Shown piece by piece: positions 58,454 to 64,000 of a stretch of DNA of 64,000 bases. The stretch is from Liriodendron chinense (Eukaryota > Streptophyta > Magnoliopsida > Magnoliales > Magnoliaceae). A model generated the notes under the pieces. That model searched no databases, was not told the DNA's origin, and saw nothing but the letters and a program-made list of their open reading frames with translations. The position numbers and the translations under genes are program-made. Within the stretch, counting starts at the first letter, position 1. Every line of letters starts with the position of its first letter. Location: NCBI GenBank assembly GCA_003013855.2, contig ML058337.1, positions 2,976,001-3,040,000 on the forward strand, written 5' to 3'.

Positions 58454-58655
58454 CGCTCCAAGGAAGTGGATTGCCTAGTGACTGAATCACCAAGGAAATC
58501 GTTGGTGTACTGTGGTGAGATTTGATTGATCCACGGCTGTTGCAGATGGGGCTGGTAGAGACCGAACAACTTTTGAACATGCTTCATGTGGACTCTATCT
58601 CTAAAAGGGGCACGTGGCTCAGCAAACATAGGGGCATAGATTGCCTGCAACCCTA

Positions 58656-58790
58656 TGGCTCAGCGGTAGACTCATAAGAGTTTCAACATGAAGTCATGGG
58701 TTCAAGCACTCATTGAGGTGTATGTGTGCGGGCATGCGTGGGGTTGTGTGAGTGCGTGTGATTATATATATATATATATATTGCTTATAA
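58656..58790 (+). mobile_element. tRNA-derived SINE ending in a TA microsatellite
   Basis: A box TGGCTCAGCGGTAGA (58656-58670), B box GGGTTCAAGCACTC (58698-58711), then a TG-rich body and (TA)n at 58764-58781. Layout matches the minus-strand SINE in the TMK intron. Confidence 0.7.
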
Positions 58791-59210
58791 CCTGAACCAT
58801 AATGTATATGTTTTATTCATGCAGTCCATTCATTTTGCCAGCTTGTTTTAGGGCATGGACTGAAAAACAAGGCAAATCCAAAGCTTTAGTGGACCACACC
58901 ACAGGAACAATTTTACTGCCTACGGTTGAAAATTTCTTAGTGGCCACAGAAGTTTTGGATCAAGCTTACATTTGTGTTTTCCCTTCATCTAGTGGATGGA
59001 AAATAAACATCATGGTAGGCCTTAGGAAGGTTTCAACAGTAGGCATCATTATCCCCACTATTTCTTATGGTGCGGGCACATGAACTTCAGATTTGCCTCT
59101 TGTTTGGGTTCATGCCCTAAAATGAACTGGTGACATGGATGAAAGGCATGGATAAAACATACACATCATGGAGGGCCACACAGAGTCGGGTCATCGGGCA
59201 ATCCACGTTC
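58791..59210. mobile_element. Mutator-like MITE, left end lost
   Basis: Shares TTTGTGTTTTCCCTTCATC, GTTTCAACAGTAGGCATC and ATGCCCTAAAATGAACT words with the copies at 20891, 40309 and 9735. It ends GGGCAATCCACGTTCC, the inverse of a GG.ACGTGGATTGCC-type end. The left end runs into the microsatellite. Confidence 0.6.
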
Positions 59211-61343
59211 CAAACATAATGGCTAGAAAATAGATATCCTTGTTAGACCCAATGGATAAGTAGACCCAATTAATAACTGAGCTTGACACATGCACCAGCC
59301 ACGTCTGGGCCAGGCCTGATGGGCTGGGCCAATTCAAAATCTTAATTTTGCCCTAAGTGGGCTGTGTATGGAAGCCTTTCCATGCACCCAGTTGCATTTG
59401 CCTCAGTTTGTGTTCATCTCGCCTATCAGGACGGTTCATTAGGTTCCATACATTCTTTATAGGCCACCTTAACAAAATTATACTGAATGAATAATCCAAA
59501 CCGTACAATCAGTTGAATGCAAAAATGGATGGACATGATCATTTGTAGGGATATGTCCAGTGTTGAGGACCATCTGTTTTCTGTGATTTTTGCATAGAAG
59601 TGGAAAACAAGAGGATTGAACATAGTGGACGGTCCAGATAGATGATATGCATGCCAAGGGGTCCAAATAATACTGGTGTATGCTAAGGATTCCATGCATT
59701 GCCTTTTGCTGGATCAGAAAGTGGGTGTTTCTCGTCGAGAAATCTGGTGGACAGAAAGACTGATGGCGTAGATCATCCATCTGGAGTGATTTTCAACAGT
59801 GGGCCATCCGTGGGTACTGCCAAGTAGATGGTGGTCTTGATTGAACCCGTTCCGTGCCATGTTCTAGTCCGGATTGCAAATCAGCTGGCTGTAACATCGT
59901 CCAACCCAGCCCATGAGCTAATAACCTGAACCCAGGCCCAGACATTTGAATTCGAGCCCATATTGCCCACCATCCAAAGGAAAATCCTCAGGTTTGGATT
60001 ACTTGGTTCACCCAAAGGCAGCTGCAAGCCCATATCCCACCCAAACTCAGATGTCGAGGCTCAGCCCATCTCTAGCCAAAAACGGACTGGACTCGTCTGG
60101 CCCATTTGCAACCCTAGCCCCTCCCTGAAATACTGTCGTCGTTGTCAGTCGGTTGTTGGCCAATGTCTGCAAATGGGTGTGTGCGGAGATGAAAGCCTTC
60201 ATCGTACACCCATTTCATCTACAATGAACTAGATGATCCAATGGACCCTGAACTGAATGGTGGTGGTTCAAAGTCCATGGGCCCACCATAGTAAAAAGAT
60301 GGGGAAAAACAAGTCAACTAGAGAAAGGGACACTCTTTGTTCAACAGTCGTTTGCAGGCCATATGGACCCACCTAATCTCCCGAATGGCGCACTTTTTTT
60401 GCCATTGTAGCCCATGTGAGCAATTGTTCTATTCATAGGTGCGACAGTTCTCACGGTTGGTGAGGCCCAACAGCCATCCTTTTCCGCCGCACCCTGCGTG
60501 TTGGGGAATGATCTCACTGCATAATTTGCACCCTCATATTGTTCAAACGTGTAGTTGTAGTGGAGGCACGTTCTGACCGTTAATCTAGATTGTCCGTTCA
60601 ATCCCATCAGTCCTTGGACATGTATAAATCCAAGAGATAAGAGTTGTGTTAGATTTTGTACGGCATATGTTATCGTTATTAAAACGTGGACATTTATTTA
60701 TTGGATTATATTAAAATTTTTCGAATTTTGAGTTTCTATGGATGGATGCGATCGTTTTATGATAATATATGCACATAAATATTCATATTAGTAAACATGA
60801 TTAGGTGTGACCAACATTAGCAGATTGAAGGTTTTCTTGCATGCATAAATCATTATGCATGTATGCCAAATTGGAGTAATGCATATTAAGATGCATGTAC
60901 ATATGAGATATACCTTCGCCCTGATTTATTAGGTGATTAAGACGGTATCTCATTCAAATTTGTACTATCAGCTCCACACCTAGTTGGATCGTGTAAGCTT
61001 ATATATTACAAGGAGATGGATCATTTGGTGGATTCCCATGATGATAATGTAGACAATGAATGTGTAATAATTTATGATGTGAATTGGATCACTTGTATTG
61101 TGAGACCAATTACCTGAGAGTGGCAGATTGATTCTAGTTCAGTCGCTATGCAGGTATGCTAGTTCTATAGGTGACTTTTGTGTCCTTATTACTCTACATG
61201 ACATGGTAAGGTTGCAATGAGATAATGTTACTTGGGTGTGACTAGGGAACTAGGTATGGAGTTAGATCAAGGCCCTTTTATTTGTTAGTGCACTTTTTTG
61301 TGGTATACTAGTACACCTTATTTGTCAATCATGTGTGCCCATG
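59211..61343. other. Gene-free stretch
   Basis: No supported gene. Short GC-richer parts with GGCCCA words near 59290-59350 and 59890-60130 resemble the degenerate tracts elsewhere in the window. The rest is AT-rich. Confidence 0.5.
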
Positions 61344-63390
61344 TGTTGTAACATCGGTTGAGCCTTGGCAAGCTGAAGACCAAATATTCAAGTGGACAAG
61401 AAGCTTTAAGGAAGAAGAACAGGTAAGAGATGCCTTGGTGACTCTAACCCTTAGAACCAAAACAACCATATCCTCTAGATGAACAAGGGTGTGGGTTACT
61501 TCTTTTTCTTTTTTCCTAAGAGCTCCCCTTTTTGTTGTATCTTTTCAGGCTTTGCCTTGGGTAAGTAATAAAAGAGTCTTCTCGCTTACTTTAAAAAAAA
61601 AAGTCATTAATCATCTTCATTAGCCTTAGAACACTAAGAAAAACATGATAAATTAGGCTAGTTTAAGATGTGCAAGCTGTTGTAAACAAACCTGCTCAAA
61701 CATCAATTTTCGAGTGGACTTCGATCCCATCGAAGTTCAGTTCGATGGGTCTTTGATGCCATCGAAGACCAATTCGATCCCATCGAATATATGTCCAACA
61801 ACATTTCTAAACTCTCTAGAAAGTTTTTGATCCCTTGGAACATCCTTTCGATCCATCGAGGTTAGTTTTTCGATGTTATCAAAGAGTGTTTGATGTCATT
61901 ATTTTGGATGTTTAGTAACCGTTTAAACTCTTTGGACAGTTATTCGATTCCATTAAACTAGAGTTTCGACTCCATCGAAGATCCTTCGATGCCATCAAAG
62001 GAGTCATCGATGCCATTGAAGCGACCGTTTTTTGTCCATTTGAGATTTATCGATAAAAGAAAGGGGTACATTTTTTAGGCTTTGAAGAGGAATTTTAGTG
62101 CATTAGAAGCCACCATCATAGCCAATACCATTAGGTTCTAATCCTAACCCTATCAAGTCATATTCCTTGTGATTCATCATAAGAATGGAACATTCGAAGC
62201 TCATTTAGAAGATGAACTTGTCCCTCTTGATCTCTAGAGTTTAAAGCTTGATTTAGATAGTTAAATATTTGTTTAAACTATATAGAGAGATCCTTGTAGG
62301 TAAAATTTTCTAAAAAACAATTGTCTATTAATTGTAGAGATTTCAAACCTACCTCCCATCACTTTGATCATCTCAAGAAGAACATGTGCAAGACTATTGA
62401 TTGTTGGAGCTGAGGTATTGACAAAGCACCGACAACAACATCGAGGGAGCGAAGGGGAGCTGATTGAAGCACGGGAGAACGAAGATCAAACAACCCAAGT
62501 GGCGCATTGACGAGGCTCAAATCCGACAAGTAAGGTTGTTAATTTGTAGAGTTCATCCACTCTCTTCCTATGGGGAATTGAGTGTAAGGTTTGAATTGTT
62601 AAACTCGATAGGTTCGATTATAGGACGTAGGCTCGGTTGTAGGGCTGAATCAAGTCTCCGTGGAGAGCCTCCAGCGGGAGAGTACGTTAGGTTCAGTTGC
62701 AGGACCTTGGCTCAGTTGTAAGGCCTAAATTCAAGTTTGGTTGTAGGACTTTAGTTATTGTGTAAAGCTTAAATTGTTAAGTCTCCAAGGGGAGCCACCA
62801 ACATGGGTGTATACGTGGTTTACCAACACGGGTGTGTACGTGTAGGTTCTTGTATAGGATTGTAAGGTTAGGAGGAACCTATTTAAAACTCGTAGCTTGT
62901 GAGATGAACCTGATTAAAACCCTCATAGTGAAATCTATTATTCTCATAGTTGGGAACGGCTACAGGAAGTGAAGTAAAAAAGTAGTCGAACCATTATACA
63001 TCGTTGTGTTTGTGATTGTATTTTAGCACATTTTTGTTTACATATTATTGTTTAATTTGATAAATTATATGAATATTGAATGGAATATATGCTAGGCAGT
63101 AGATAGACATATTTACACACAACATGTATTTCACTAGTTGTATAGACTTGAGCTTATATGATTGCATTTTATATAATCTACATAGGTTGCATAGATAATT
63201 AAATCATTTATTAATCTATGTATTTAGAATAAGAGTTTAATTGTTTATTCATTTGCTAGTCTATGTAATTGGACTCACTAAGGCTTGGAAGTCGAAGTGC
63301 TCTTGCTTAGTAAGCTCAAATTATTAGATTAATTTAAGTGGGCGGAAAGAATTTTAAAAAGGTCTTAATCAACCCCCCTATAGGACTTAA
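61344..63390 (+). repeat. Possible Ty1/copia (SIRE/Maximus-like) LTR
   Basis: The start TGTTGTAAC is followed by TTCAAGTGGACAAGAAGC, a word-repeat zone (61705-62035), a GAACCTGATTAAAACCCTC segment and, near the end, TCAACCCCCCTATAGG, all reminiscent of large copia LTRs that finish CACCCCCCTCTAGG. No coding parts or second LTR are in the window, and no primer site follows. It could be a solo or truncated LTR; the family call is from memory. Confidence 0.4.
61705..62035. repeat. Degenerate palindromic TTCGATNCCATCGAA repeat
   Basis: At least ten near-palindromic words such as TCGATCCCATCGAAG, TTTGATGCCATCGAAG and TCGATGCCATTGAAG occur over 330 bases at irregular spacing, in both orientations. 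Confidence 0.85.
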
Positions 63391-64000
63391 CCATTATTCT
63401 AGTAGCTCTGCCAAGCTTCCGCAAAGCATATAGCGTGTTAAGGTGTCGTGTTAGACTACCCTACACAATTTCACTATTCTATGGGCCTACCCACTAAAAG
63501 GAACTGTTGTGGGCATAGGTTTTTGAAAAGCATTGTAGCTGTTTGGTTGCTACATCAACCCATATTTTTAATATTTGTTTGGGCATTTGTCGCGAGTACA
63601 TGCCACCTCACTCTTGGACAGCCTCATAGTTCCCTTCATTCATCAATCTTAATTCATCTTGTTGTTGACTGGTTTGTTTTCTAGCTTCTCAAGTATTAAT
63701 AGACTCCCACTATGGTACTATTTTTTTCCTATTTCAGTCTCTTTATTATTTCGTGGTTGATTGATTATGGAGTCTCGAGTATAAGATATGCACGCGCACA
63801 ACACCGAATACCTTATTTTTCCTGAAAATTCGATTAATACAACAGGTAAGATGATAGCAAAGAGATTTTGAAATATTTGTTATCTTTTGTAATCTAGAAT
63901 ATTCTATTATTGGATATAAGAAGATATAGTCAGGCTCTCAAATGATCATGGGTGAGAGAGAGACCCTTCTCTTCATTATCATCTTCTAGTTGTTATCATG
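63391..64000. other. Gene-free end of the window
   Basis: A 78-codon frame at 63448-63684 has no domain I recognise. Nothing else is visible. Confidence 0.5.

Noticed and set aside
59946..60232. Overlapping 60- and 89-codon frames
   Set aside because: Pro/Ser-rich products from a GGCCCA-type degenerate region, with no domain and several overlapping frames.

Overview
The window is nuclear DNA from a flowering plant with a large, repeat-rich genome. The evidence is plant-type LTR retrotransposons (Ty3/gypsy Tat and Athila lineages, a Ty1/copia remnant), tRNA-derived SINEs, Mutator-like MITEs, and one plant receptor-kinase gene with a GT-AG intron. Recurring GTGGGGCCCACC-type MITE ends would fit a magnoliid-like genome, but that is only an impression.

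Layout. 1-9.9 kb is gene-free: a compact non-autonomous LTR element (about 1652-4146), a decayed copia reverse transcriptase (4547-5511), a possible plant-mobile-domain fragment, microsatellites and small inverted-repeat elements. From 9991 to 20768 lies a Mutator-like MITE with a 10-bp target duplication, split by a young Tat-lineage retrotransposon (10027-19838, LTRs 575 bp each, 5 differences, 5-bp target duplication GGGCC). The Tat element encodes gag-pol on the minus strand, broken by four nonsense codons, and a separate spliced gene on the plus strand between integrase and the 3' LTR. From 23405 to 38805 there is a three-layer nest: a minus-strand non-autonomous LTR element (duplication GTTTA), interrupted by a plus-strand Athila-like element (25299-37804, duplication CCATT), whose 3' LTR holds a 2784-bp insertion that looks like a solo LTR (33903-36686, duplication GCCCC).

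The one apparently intact cellular gene is a TMK-type leucine-rich-repeat receptor kinase (exons 43425-45783 and 52036-52544, 955 residues). Its single 6.25-kb intron is filled with SINE, MITE and degenerate-repeat sequence, and its leader carries a threefold repeated cassette with splice-acceptor-like ends. From 52.6 to 64 kb there is no supported gene: short-period degenerate repeats, SINEs, MITE pieces and a possible copia LTR (about 61344-63390).

The most interesting item is the antisense, intron-containing gene inside the Tat element: its introns survive because they lie antisense to the RNA that is reverse transcribed. It resembles antisense extra ORFs described in Tat-lineage elements, so it is unusual rather than certainly new.
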